Shown piece by piece: positions 24,850-34,638 of a DNA stretch of 64,000 nt. This stretch comes from Leptobrachium leishanense. Lineage: Eukaryota > Chordata > Amphibia > Anura > Megophryidae. A model generated the notes under the pieces. It saw only the letters and a list, made by a program, of their open reading frames with translations. It had not been told where the DNA came from and did not search any database. Both the position numbers and the translations under genes were made by a program. The stretch is from positions 268,999,662 to 269,063,661 of the forward strand of contig CM019064.1 in NCBI GenBank assembly GCA_009667805.1, read 5' to 3'. Within the stretch, counting starts at the first letter, position 1. Every line of letters begins with the position of its first letter.

Positions 24850-25756
24850 TACCAGTGGGGTACCTCAGGGGTCAGTACTTAGACCCATTCTATTTAATAT
24901 TTTTATTAGTGATATTGCAGAAGGTATTAATGGAAAAGTATGTCTTTTTGCTGATGACACAAAGATTTGCAACAGGGTTGACGTTCCTGGAGGGATCAGC
25001 CAAATTACAAATGATTTAGGTAAACTAAAAAAATGGTCGGAGCTGTGGCAATTGAGTTTTAATGTGGATAAGTGCAAGACAATGCACCTGGGGCGTAAAA
25101 ACCCAAGGGCTGAATATAGAATATTTGATACAGTCCTAACCTCCACATCTGAGGAAAGGGATTTAGGGGTCATTATTTCAGAGGATCTAAGGGTAAGTAG
25201 TCAATGTAATACAGCAGCAGGAAATGCTAGCAGAATGCTTGGTTGTGTAGGGAGAGGTATTAGCAGTAGGAAAAGGGAAGTGCTCATGCCACTGTACAGA
25301 GCACTGGTGAGACCTCACTTGGAGTACTGTGTGCAGTACTGGAGACCGTATCTCCAGAAGGATATAGACCTCTTAGAGAGAGTTCAGAGAAGGGCTACTA
25401 AAATGGTGTACGGCTTGAAGGAGAAAAGTTACCAGCAAAGGCTTAATGATCTTAACATGTACAGCTTGGAAAAAAGACGAGACAGAGGAGATATGATAGA
25501 AACAATTAAATGCGTAAAGGGAATCCACAAGGTAGAGGAAGGTAGTATATTTAAAAGGAAACAAAGTAGCAAAACAAGAGGACATAGTCTTAGATTAGAG
25601 GGGCAAAGGTTTAAAAGTAACATCAGGAATCATTATTTTACTGAGAGGGTGGTGGATACATGGAACAGTCTTCCAGTTGAAGTGGTAGAGGCCAAAACAG
25701 TAATTGAATTTAAGCAGGCATGGGATAGGCATAAGGCTATCCTAAACAAAAGATAA
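24850..25756 (+). pseudogene. CR1 RT C-terminal half
   Basis: An uninterrupted frame runs from SGVPQGSVLRPILFN through FADDTKICNRV (catalytic ADD), then MSFNVDKCKTMHLGRK, RDLGVIISEDLRVSS, RPHLEYCVQYWRPYLQKD and LWNSLPVEVV-like NSLPVEVVEAK to a normal stop at 25754-25756. The palm is cut at the 5' end and the endonuclease is missing, so it cannot work, but the frame has no stops, pointing to a recent insertion. The A of the second D-containing box is intact. Confidence 0.9.
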
Positions 25757-25855
25757 ATCCAGGTAAAGTATCCATGTAATTGGGCAGACTAGATGGGCCG
25801 AAAAGGTTCTTATCTGCCGACATTTTTCTATGTTTCTATGTTTCTACATTAAAAC
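24850..25855 (+). mobile_element. CR1-type LINE 3' fragment, copy 2
   Basis: Carries the RT C-terminal half followed by the characteristic tail GGGCAGACTAGATGGGCCGA, ATCTGCCGACATTTTTCTAT and a short TATGTTTC repeat at 25830-25850. The 5' truncation falls just before the GVPQGS box. It differs from the copy at 54035-55108 at only a few positions. Confidence 0.92.
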
Positions 25856-25875
25856 AACTAAAGTGGTAAACATGA

Positions 25876-26312
25876 TTAAGGCTAGGGTCAGACGAACGCA
25901 TTTTTCACGTTGTCCGTGAAAAAGTGTGTTCGAACAAATGGACGTATTTTTTCACGGAATACGCGATAGCGGTCATACGATGCGCCTTTTCGTCCGTGAT
26001 TTTGTACGGATCATCAATAAAACCCTTTTGCGTCTGGACGTTATGTTAGCCGGACGTGTGCAGCGTCTGACGTCTCCCAATCACGCAAACATGCCGCTAT
26101 GAGGCCGCAGCGCACTCTGTACGTCAGTAGCAGCGGTTTGACGTTCTCGAAAAAATGCGTTCGTTTGCCACTTGCGTTGCACGGACGAACTTTCGTGCGG
26201 CCGTTCGTCGTATGTTCCCCGGCATTGGACATCATTTGCTGCTAGCACGGCCGTGATTTCGTGCGGCTAAACGCACGTTAAAAATGCTTTCGTCTGACCT
26301 TAGCCTTAGCTA
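25876..26312. mobile_element. MITE family 4, copy 2 (opposite orientation)
   Basis: Reads TTAAGGCTAGGGTCAGACGA at the left and CGTCTGACCTTAGCCTTAG at the right, the reverse of 20468-20902. The interior matches copy 1 almost throughout (for example GTACGGATCATCAATAAAAC). Confidence 0.9.
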
Positions 26313-26319
26313 ATATACT

Positions 26320-27379
26320 AACAACATACAAGTACAGAGAACCCATTTAGCACAACGAGCACTTGCTGGCAATATTTAGCTGTAAGGATGACACCTGGCG
26401 TGAGCCGTGGTGGGATCCCCGGGACTTGACATAATACCCTTCAGGTGAGGGTACTAAAGATGGAACTTTATTATACAGTGGCTGGGAAGTCGGGGCAGCC
26501 AGAGACAGTTCGCAGATACTCGGCAACAAAGTCAAACAGAGCAAGGTTGATACACGGATACGAGGACACATAGACAGGTCAATGCACGGATACTTGGCCA
26601 TGTAGTTTAGACCGGTCATTATATGGATGCCTGAGAAAGTAGTTTAGACAGGTTACCTTGGCAGAATCAATAGTAAGGTAAGGACACAAGCATGAATGAA
26701 CTGACAACTAATGGGGCCCCCAGGCAATAAGAGATCATGGGGCTCCCTTGTGCTACACCCACAGGAGGTCACACCCATGCAAAACCCCACTCCTACAACG
26801 CAACATACATATGTACATTGTTGTGCTTAAGAAATGTTTTCTTCGCATAATTTTCAAAAAGATTATTTGATGAGTTAAGAAAATCCACTTGGACCCAGCG
26901 GTGAATTGAGGAATCCATTGTGCTCCCTTCAGACTTACAGAAGGTCACCACTCTGCTGCAGTAGCCATCACCCCCTCAATGCAGCTAAAACGGGTATCAC
27001 ACGAGCGCATTTGAGACCGGAAGGAACGTCTGTGAGAGTATACGTTCCTTCCTCGTCCGATGCTCATGTAGCTGGGCGCAGTTAGTGCGCTGATCGCTAC
27101 AAAGCTTGACCCTCCTGAAGAATCACACTTTGTAGCTCCATTGAACACGAGTCGTAACTTTTCGATGGTGAGGGGTTCAGCACGTCCAGTGTAACGTGCA
27201 CACAGTACACATGTGGCCAGCCCTGGTGAAACATCACAACGCTGTGATGGACGTCGGGAGGCAGATCAGTTTGCACGCCCTTAGTGCACTCGTCTGACCA
27301 CTGCAGCACATAATGTCCCTGTGGCAAACATGGGCAGCTGTTGATCACTTTAGAAGATACTTTATATTACTGACACAAA
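26320..27379. other. No defined feature
   Basis: 26355-26690 reads like an LTR or leader sequence, but no ends can be set. 27000-27300 is CpG-richer and is bounded by TATCACACGAGCGCATTT and TGCACTCGTCTGACC, which could be worn MITE ends. No coding signal. Confidence 0.4.
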
Positions 27380-27530
27380 GTACATTACAGAGTTCCACAG
27401 CAATAACACTCACAGTAATGTGCGGTGTGTATGAATGTATCAAAGGAGCTCCACAACAATAAAACTCACAGCAATGTGCGGTGTGTATGTATGTATCACA
27501 GAGCACACAGCAATAAAACTCAAATAATAT
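27380..27530 (+). repeat. 55-bp satellite, short array
   Basis: Two to three units with CACAGCAATAACACTCACAG and ATGTGCGGTGTGTATG. No hAT family 1 ends are seen around it, in contrast to 9365, 19735 and 39155. An AT-only stretch follows to 27635. Confidence 0.85.
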
Positions 27531-27641
27531 TATATTTAAGTTATTTATTACATTATATCTAAAATAAATAAATTTAATAATATACTGTAATTAAAATAAT
27601 TATAACATTGTTAATAAAATATAAAAATATATTATTAAAAG

Positions 27642-28010
27642 TAGGGATGCACCGAAATTTTGGCTGCTGATATTATCGGTCGAAAAAAAAGGTGCTTTTG
27701 ATCGAAAGGAAAAATCGGCGCAGAAAAAAAAACCCGCCCGAAAATCAGCCATGTGAACTGAGCCGAGGACGCCTCTGAGCCTAGGCCTGGAGACAGGTCG
27801 AGCCTCTGGCTCGGCAGGCCTCTCTTCTCAGATGAGCCCCAGGCTCGCCTAGTCCTGGAAGCCGGCCTCCAGGCTCAGGCGAGTCCCCGGCTCGCATGGG
27901 CCTACAGGCCTGTGTTCGGATGACTGATTTTTGGTATCGGTGTCGGTTTTCGGCCGAGTTCTGTCACCGTTAGCAGTCTCAGCACGAAATTTAATTTCGG
28001 TGCATCACTA
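27642..28010. mobile_element. hAT-like MITE (TAGGGATGCACCGAAAT)
   Basis: Left end TAGGGATGCACCGAAATTTT and right end whose reverse complement is TAGTGATGCACCGAAATTAA make a good terminal inverted repeat. The middle (27760-27930) is GC-rich with repeated CCTGGAGGC/GAGCCTCTGGCTCG motifs, unlike the AT-rich flanks. The 8-bp flanks (ATTAAAAG and TGTTCAAG) do not match well. Confidence 0.75.
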
Positions 28011-29325
28011 TGTTCAAGTTATTAACCGCTGAGCTATGGCCTAGTACAATATGGACAAAGTTGCTGCACATGCGTATTCCACATGATATCCAAGGAAATA
28101 CATGCTAAAAAATTACTAAAGCCCATAGCCTACGATGTGAAAAGATCCAATATTGTACACGCAAACATCATTGAAATTAACTTTTTAACTAACAAAATTG
28201 AGCTATCTCGCTTTTGCATTGTATTACATTGAAAAGCACTCATTAGCATGCCAAAACCCCACTTTAACACTGTAGTAAAGCAAGATTAGTGTGCTCCTTG
28301 TGGAGAAACTAAATCCAGTTTCTTATCTCACTCCATTCACACTTGAGAGAGATACTACTTCCTGCAAATAGCAGCCCCAATCCTAACTGTGAACAAAAAG
28401 TTCTAACACATTTCTCTTCCATTACAGCAGCCAGGGAGAGGACATAATACAGGGAGAGCTCTGGGGTGACTCAGTGCTGTACAGGGATAAGATTCAGGGG
28501 TTATAATGATTGAAAATCCGGTACAGTACAGATACAAGGTGTACCTGTAATTTTCATTAGAGGTGTGCAGGGCAAAAAAAATTGTGGCGTTCTGAATTTT
28601 TTTTGTCCAAAACGGAAATCGCTGTCGTCGATGTCTGCCAATCTGCACTGTATTTCGCTGTCAATTGGCCTGTGGTGCTGAATCTATTGGATATTACTGA
28701 ATCTGCTGTTTCAATACCCTCTTATTCCCACAGCCAAACCATGGGAATGGGGGAGTGTTTTCCCACAGCTGGCTGTTTCAATGCCCTCTTGGTGTGGTCC
28801 CACGGCCTGGACACTGCAGCCTGAAACCATGGTACTATGCTATGCTGCTATGCTGTATCACTGCAAATGAAACTCTACTGTTGGAAAATAATTTATTTTG
28901 TTTTTGTGATCCAGAAGGTGCCCCCAAGATTTAGCTCTGTGGGCATAATGCCCAAGGTGCTAAAACTGTTTAAAATCAGCTAAGGAATGTCTACCAGACA
29001 TTCCCCAGCTGATGCAAGAAACCTTGAACTGCAGTTCGACTGCAGTAACTCCTTTTGCCTGCTACATAGATTATTACACTAAGGAATACACTGGTAATAG
29101 TCACTTGGTAGTGAAGGAGTTAAAAAAAAGGGACCATAAAAGGTACAGAACTGATGGAGAGTTCTGAAGTCACGGTTGTACAGGGATATGAGTACAGTTC
29201 CTATAATTGCTGGTGGATTTTTGGAACATCATTTGGTACTGAAGTGATTATGTAGAGGGAGGCAAATCTAAGAGGCAGAGTCTGTCACCTCACCATGGCA
29301 TTTCCAGGTGCCACTGATGGCCAGC
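28011..29325. other. No recognisable feature
   Basis: Mostly unique sequence. GTGTGCAGGGCAAAAAAAAT at 28564 resembles a lone TTTCGG-type hAT end. No coding signal. Confidence 0.45.
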
Positions 29326-29333
29326 ATTTAAGG

Positions 29334-29467
29334 CAAGGATCTCAAACTGTGGCCCCCAGATGTTGGTGGCCTACAATTCCCAGATTTCTTTGAATGCATT
29401 AGATAGCCAGAGAGTCATGGGAGTTATAGTTCAGAAACATGTGAGGGGCCAGAGGTTAAGATCCCTG
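29334..29467. mobile_element. Short hAT-like MITE
   Basis: 134 bp with ends CAAGGATCTCAAACTGTGGC and, in reverse complement, CAGGGATCTTAACCTCTGGC. They are flanked by ATTTAAGG (29326-29333) and ATTTAATG (29468-29475), a 7/8 match. Confidence 0.8.
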
Positions 29468-29523
29468 ATTTAATGGATATCAAATGGGGGTTTAGAAAGG
29501 CTTGACTGGAACTATGCCATTAC

Positions 29524-29710
29524 ATGTGTTTCCCAACACTGTCCCCAGGACCAGCTGATAGGCCAGATTTGCACGATATGTGAATCGAAGCACAGCACAG
29601 GTGATATATTTTGATGCTCAATGATTTTAGTATTCAGGCTGCATTTCCCCAAGGTGATCAGTAAAATCTGGCCTGTTAGAGGGTCCTGAGGACAGGTTTG
29701 GGAAACACTG
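29524..29710. mobile_element. Short hAT-like MITE (GTGTTTCCCAA ends)
   Basis: Left end ATGTGTTTCCCAACACTGTC and right end reverse complement CAGTGTTTCCCAAACCTGTC. CATTAC occurs on both sides (29518-29523 and 29711-29716), probably a worn 8-bp duplication. The internal GGCCAGATTT..AGCACAGCACAGGTGAT style is shared with the hAT element at 49069-51912. Confidence 0.75.
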
Positions 29711-30199
29711 CATTACACGATGCTACTCTTTGATCATCAACAGTTTAAAATTAACCTTCAGTTATAAGTGTCCCTTTAAACAGATAAGCAACATATTCAA
29801 CTGAATAAACTTAGTATAAGGAAGAATTGTTTAAATAGTTTCCTATAAAACACGCTAGAGTCCAAATCCGTAAATAAAAAAAACAACAACAAATATATTA
29901 TGTGCTTAAATAGGTCTTGGATATCCCTAGAGGAGTATGTCTGGGAAACTTGCTTCATGCCAGTAACTGGAATTTTAATAGGTAATTATTTTTAACAGTA
30001 CATTAATAACACTAAATGATGTTTGTCCCAGATTCATTAGAGATTCAAGATGCACCGGCCAGGTCGACACTGCAGAACAGCCCTATTTTTATTACAATTT
30101 TTTTAACGTTTTGTCAAGAAAAACAACGTTGCTGATTTGATCTCATGATCACATCTGCAAGCCAACCTTCAAGATCATGAGAGGACTTAAGAAGGTATA

Positions 30200-31070
30200 T
30201 AAAAATCTTCATTATTATAGCAGTTCTCTCTCCTTTGCACGTGCCAACTCTAAATCACAAAGTAACACCAATTTACATAAAGAGCTTAAAGCTGCTAATT
30301 TCACGGCAAAAATAGAACAGGTAAGAACCAGAATCTCAACAATACCGTTAATACACATGCAGGAAGATGTTAATCATGTCTATCCTCACAAGATTTACTC
30401 GTTCCCTTCTGTGACTGGTCAAGAGGTCTATAATATTACGATCCTCTCATCCTACTACCTCCCTTTGACCCGCTTCCCTCACATCTTACCAAAACACTTT
30501 CCATTTCTCTTGTACCGTCCTTAACCTCTGGGGTCTTTCCTGCTCCCCTCAAACATGCCATGGTAGTCCCGATTCAAAAAAAAGCTGTCTCTGGATTCAA
30601 CTGCTCCCTCCAACTACCGCCCCGTGTCCCTGCTCCCTTTTGCCTCCAAACTCCTTGAAAAGTGTGTGTATGCCCGCCTGATTGACTACCTCAACACCCA
30701 CTCTCTCCTTGAACCACTCTCTCCTTGACCCGATCTGCAATCTGGCTTTCGCTCACTGCACTCGACGGAAACGACTCTTGTAAAACTGACATGACCTTGT
30801 AACTGCTAAACCTAATGGGTGCTACTCTCTGCTGATCTTTCTTAACCTCTTTGCCGCCTTTGATACAGTTGACCAAACGCTTCTCCTTCAAATTCTTAGT
30901 GATATAGGCCTTCAAGATACTGTTTTTTCATGATTTGCTTCCTACCTGTCCCAACGATCGTTTAGTGTCTCATTTTCTGGAAGTACCTCCTCCCAGCAGC
31001 CTGTCTTTGTTGGGGTGCCCCAAGGTTCAGCATTGGGTTCTTTTCTTTTTCGATCTATGCTACCTCTTTA
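30200..31070 (+). pseudogene. L2-like LINE RT, segment 1
   Basis: Broken frames spell the RT of a jockey-superfamily LINE in order: [19 protein letters not shown], an LLDPICN..LH region (fingers), [16 protein letters not shown] (palm motif A), and [10 protein letters not shown] (motif B, at about 31012-31040). There are several stops and frameshifts. The sequence is cut at 31070 by a foldback MITE. The next part of the protein, expected to begin just upstream of the catalytic box, is found at 43855 after about 12.8 kb of nested transposons. The RNase-like C-terminal end follows there. Confidence 0.85.
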
Positions 31071-31368
31071 GACAAAAGTGGAAGAGTTTATGAGCGCACG
31101 TTAGATACTTGAAAACACTGTAGTTATACTAAATATCTTAAGTAAAAACAACTATAATGCCCACTAATAACCTTATGTGACAACCCAATACAATCCTTAC
31201 CCTTAGCATATAATTGCACTGTAAATTAAACCCCTAAGGGTAAGGATGTATTGGGTTGCCACATAAGGTTATTCGGGGGCATTATAGTTGTTTTTACTCA
31301 AGATATTTAGTATAACTACAGTGCTTTCAAGTATCTAAGGTGCGCTCGGAAATTCTTCCACTTTTGTC
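31071..31368. mobile_element. Foldback MITE with about 137-bp arms
   Basis: Almost the whole 298-bp element is two inverted arms: 31071-31207 and 31231-31368. It begins GACAAAAGTGGAAGAG and ends CTTCCACTTTTGTC, and has a spacer of about 23 bp. It is flanked by TA (31069-31070 and 31369-31370), as in Tc1/mariner-derived MITEs. Arms differ at a modest number of positions. Confidence 0.93.
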
Positions 31369-31402
31369 TATTACCTGTGTTCCTGAGGTTTGTGAACACA
31401 TA

Positions 31403-32312
31403 CAGGGTTATTCAAAGAGATTCGAAAAGTCACCGCACGTTCGGAGACTTTTCGTTCTCTTCAATACGGTTCCTTTTGCCGATCCCATTTCAGTGACCCT
31501 GCGGTGTATTCAGAATGTACCACAGGGTCCCCGAATTGCAGGGAATAGCCACCGCAAACCTAACGAAAACTAACCGCAAAACCCACCGAATGCACGCCGA
31601 AAACAAGCAAAAACATCTGGATTAACCTTCGAAAAACCCGAGCAGGAGCCGATCACATGCAGCGAAGCAGCCGAACAGGAGCCGAATCACACAGAGCCGA
31701 CGCAGACGAGGCAGTGAATAAATTAGCAAAACCATTTGTATGAATCTGTGAAAATGAAACGCTGTTTTCAAAGAAACTACTGAGCGAAAATGTCTGAAAT
31801 TTACACAGGAGGTCCAGGGAATGATAATAAAAAGGGCTGTTACAGAAAAAATAAGTAAACTTTAAAAAAAAAATCGGACTTTTAAAAAAAAAAAAATAGG
31901 AAAAATGCTTAAAGTATCCTAAAAAATCTATAAATAAAGAGACTTTTTGCTGCAGAATTTTATAATGAACGGTTTATTAGATATTGAATTAAAATGGGAA
32001 TATTTTTAACATTGAAGTCTATGGGATTCTCCTGAATAAATTTGCCAAATTAAACCACCGAATGGCAGGACATTAGGGGAACCTTTCACTGCTGGTTTGT
32101 GTTCTCTGAATAGCCGAAGCAGTGCTTTTTTATGGGGTTTTCACTACCCTCGAACAGGCACCGAACAGGCACCGTATGTGCAGGCAATTCGCCAGGATTT
32201 GGCGAATTGCCTGCTCTCTGGATAGCAGAATGGCCAGGAAAGGCAACCGAACGCTGATTTGCAGCGTTCGGTTACCTTTCTCAAGCAATTCGGATCTCTT
32301 TGGATAACCCTG
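31403..32312. mobile_element. PIF/Harbinger-type MITE, copy 1
   Basis: Ends CAGGGTTATTCAAAGAGATT and, in reverse complement, CAGGGTTATCCAAAGAGATC. Flanked by ATA on both sides (31400-31402 and 32313-32315); a 3-bp duplication fits PIF/Harbinger. It has the same interior as 49372-50250 but in the opposite orientation. A hairpin made from AACCGAACGCTGATTTGCAG and GCGTTCGGTT lies near the right end. It encodes no protein. Confidence 0.85.
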
Positions 32313-32929
32313 ATACTTTCCAATATAGCAGCACCTGCCAGTTTTGAGGACGTCCTCATATAGACTATATTGCCAAAGGTATTCACTAGGGATGAGCCGA
32401 ACACCCCTGAGTTCGGTTCGCATTCGAACTCGAACTTTCCAAATGTTCGAATTCGAACTCGAACTCAATACAAGTCAATGGGACTCAAAATTTGATTTTT
32501 AGAGTGCCCTCCAAGAGGGTATATATGCTAGATATTTGCCATAAAAGGTGTATGGGGGTCCAGGTAGTGCCCTGGGGGACAGGAAACAAGGACAAAAAGT
32601 AAAAAAAAAAATGTTTTTATAGGGACAGTGAGTTTTCCATGAAATAAGGGTTAAAAATAAAAACGAAAAATTCCTTCAAATATCGTGCCTAGGAGGTCCC
32701 CATAACCTGCCCGTGAAGTGGTGGATTTGTAGGATGTATAGAAACATTTAAAAACAAAACAATGACGTTTCAAATGATGGTAAATGCTTTTCATTTAATT
32801 TATTCATAAACAACTGCTTGGGGTGGCAGCCTGTATGAAAAGACATTTTAGGACGCACAGAAAAAGTTTAGTGATTTTTTTGGGCTAAATTATGGTGCAG
32901 GGTTTGGATGAAAGTAACAATAGGTGCTT

Positions 32930-34590
32930 TAAAATTGGGCCTTTAGCGTCGGCAACAGTGCCGTCACACAGTAACCCCTCTGAGGATATGAATCTGATAC
33001 AGGCGTCAGTGGCAGTGCACCCAAATATTGTGCTTTTGGTGCCAGGCCAGCAAGTGCATTCATACAGTAACCCCTCTGTAGTATTGTGGAAGAGTGCAGG
33101 GGTGGACCATGCGGTCCTATATTAAAAATATATAAATCTGGTAAAGGCGTCAGTGCACCCAGATATTGTGCTTTTGGTGCCAGGCCAGCAAGTGCATTCA
33201 TACAGTAACCCCTCTGTGGTATTGTGGAAGAGTGCAGGGGTGGACCATGCGGTCCTATATTAAAAAGATATGAATCTGGTAAAGGCTTCAGAGCACCCAG
33301 ATATTGTGCTTTTGGTGCCAGGCCAGCAAGTGCATTCATACCGTAACCCCTCTGTAGTATTGTGGAAGAGTGCAGGGGTGGACCATGCGGTCCTATATTA
33401 AAAAGATATGAATTGGTAAAGGCGTCAGTGCACCCAGATATTGTGCTTTTGGTGCCAGGCCAGCAAGTGCATTCATACAGTAACCCCTCTGTGGTATTGT
33501 GGAAGAGTGCAGGGGTGGACCATGCGGTCCTATATTAAAAAGATATGAATCTGGTAAAGGCTTCAGAGCATCCAGATATTGTGCTTTTGGTGCCAGGCCA
33601 GCAAGTGCATTCATACCGTAACCCCTCTGTAGTATTGTGGAAGAGTGCAGGGGTGGACCATGCGGTCCTATATTAAAAAGATATGAATCTGGTAAAGGCG
33701 TCAGTGCACCCAGATATTGTGCTTTTGGTGCCAGGCCAGCAAGCGCATTCATACAGTAACCCCTCTGTAGTATTGTGGAAGAGTGCAGGGGTGGACCATG
33801 CGGTCCTATATTAAAAAGATATGAATCTGGTAAAGGTGTCAGTGCACCCAAATATTGTGCTTTTGGTGCCAGGCCAGCAAGTGCATTCATACAGTAACCC
33901 CTCTGTAGTATTGTGGAAGAGTGCAGGGGTGGACCATGCGGTCCTATATTAAAAAGATATGAATCTGGTAAAGGCGTCAGTGCACCCAGATGTTGTGCTT
34001 TTGGTGCCAGGCCAGCAAGCGCATTCATACAGTAACCCCTCTGTAGTATTGTGGAAGAGTGCAGGGGTGGACCATGCGGTCCTATATTAAAAAGATATGA
34101 ATCTGGTAAAGGTGTCAGTGCACCCAGATATTGTGCTTTTGGTGCCAGGCCAGCAAGTGCATTCTATGGTATTGTGGAACAGTGCAAGGGTGGACCCTGC
34201 TGTTCAAAAAATTAAAATGATATAAATGTGGCACAGGCGTCAGTGCAGCCAAATATTGTGCCTTTCATGGCAGGAAGTGCCTTCACACCGTAACCCTTTT
34301 GTGGTATTGTGGAAGAGTGCAGGGTTGGACCCTGCGTTCCAAAAAATTAAAATGATATAAATCTGGTAATATAGGCGTCAGTGTCAGTGCAGCCAAATAT
34401 TGTGCCTTTGGTGGCAGCAAGTGCCTTCACACCGTAACCCTTTTGTGCTATTGTGGAAGAGTGCAGGGTTGGACCCTGTGTTCCAAAAAATTTAAATGAT
34501 ATAAATCTGGTACAGGTTTCAGTGCACCCAAATATTGTGCCTTTCATGGCAGCAAGTGCCTTCACACCGTAACCCTTTTGTGGTATTGTG
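32930..34590. repeat. 138-bp tandem repeat, 3' sub-terminal array of the hAT
   Basis: About twelve units. The nine central ones are nearly identical (unit contains GTGCTTTTGGTGCCAGGCCA, GCAAGTGCATTCATACAGTA and TGGACCATGCGGTCCTATAT); the last three, nearest the transposase, are diverged. 138 is a multiple of three, so 46-residue peptide repeats appear on the minus strand. They are by-products of the array, not a gene. Confidence 0.94.
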
Positions 34591-34638
34591 GAAGAGTTCA
34601 GTGCTGGAGGTTTTGTGAATGCAGAAGACATCCCCGAT

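Noticed and set aside
26355..26690. Possible LTR (GACACCTGGCGTGAGCC..TTTATTATACAG)
   Set aside because: I could not define TG..CA ends, a duplication or an internal region.
30177..30524. 115-codon frame as a separate gene
   Set aside because: Its C-terminal part is the start of the L2-like RT region in a broken frame; the N-terminal part shows no domain.
32929..34028. Minus-strand 46-residue repeat proteins
   Set aside because: They come from the 138-bp tandem array of the hAT element, again a multiple of three.
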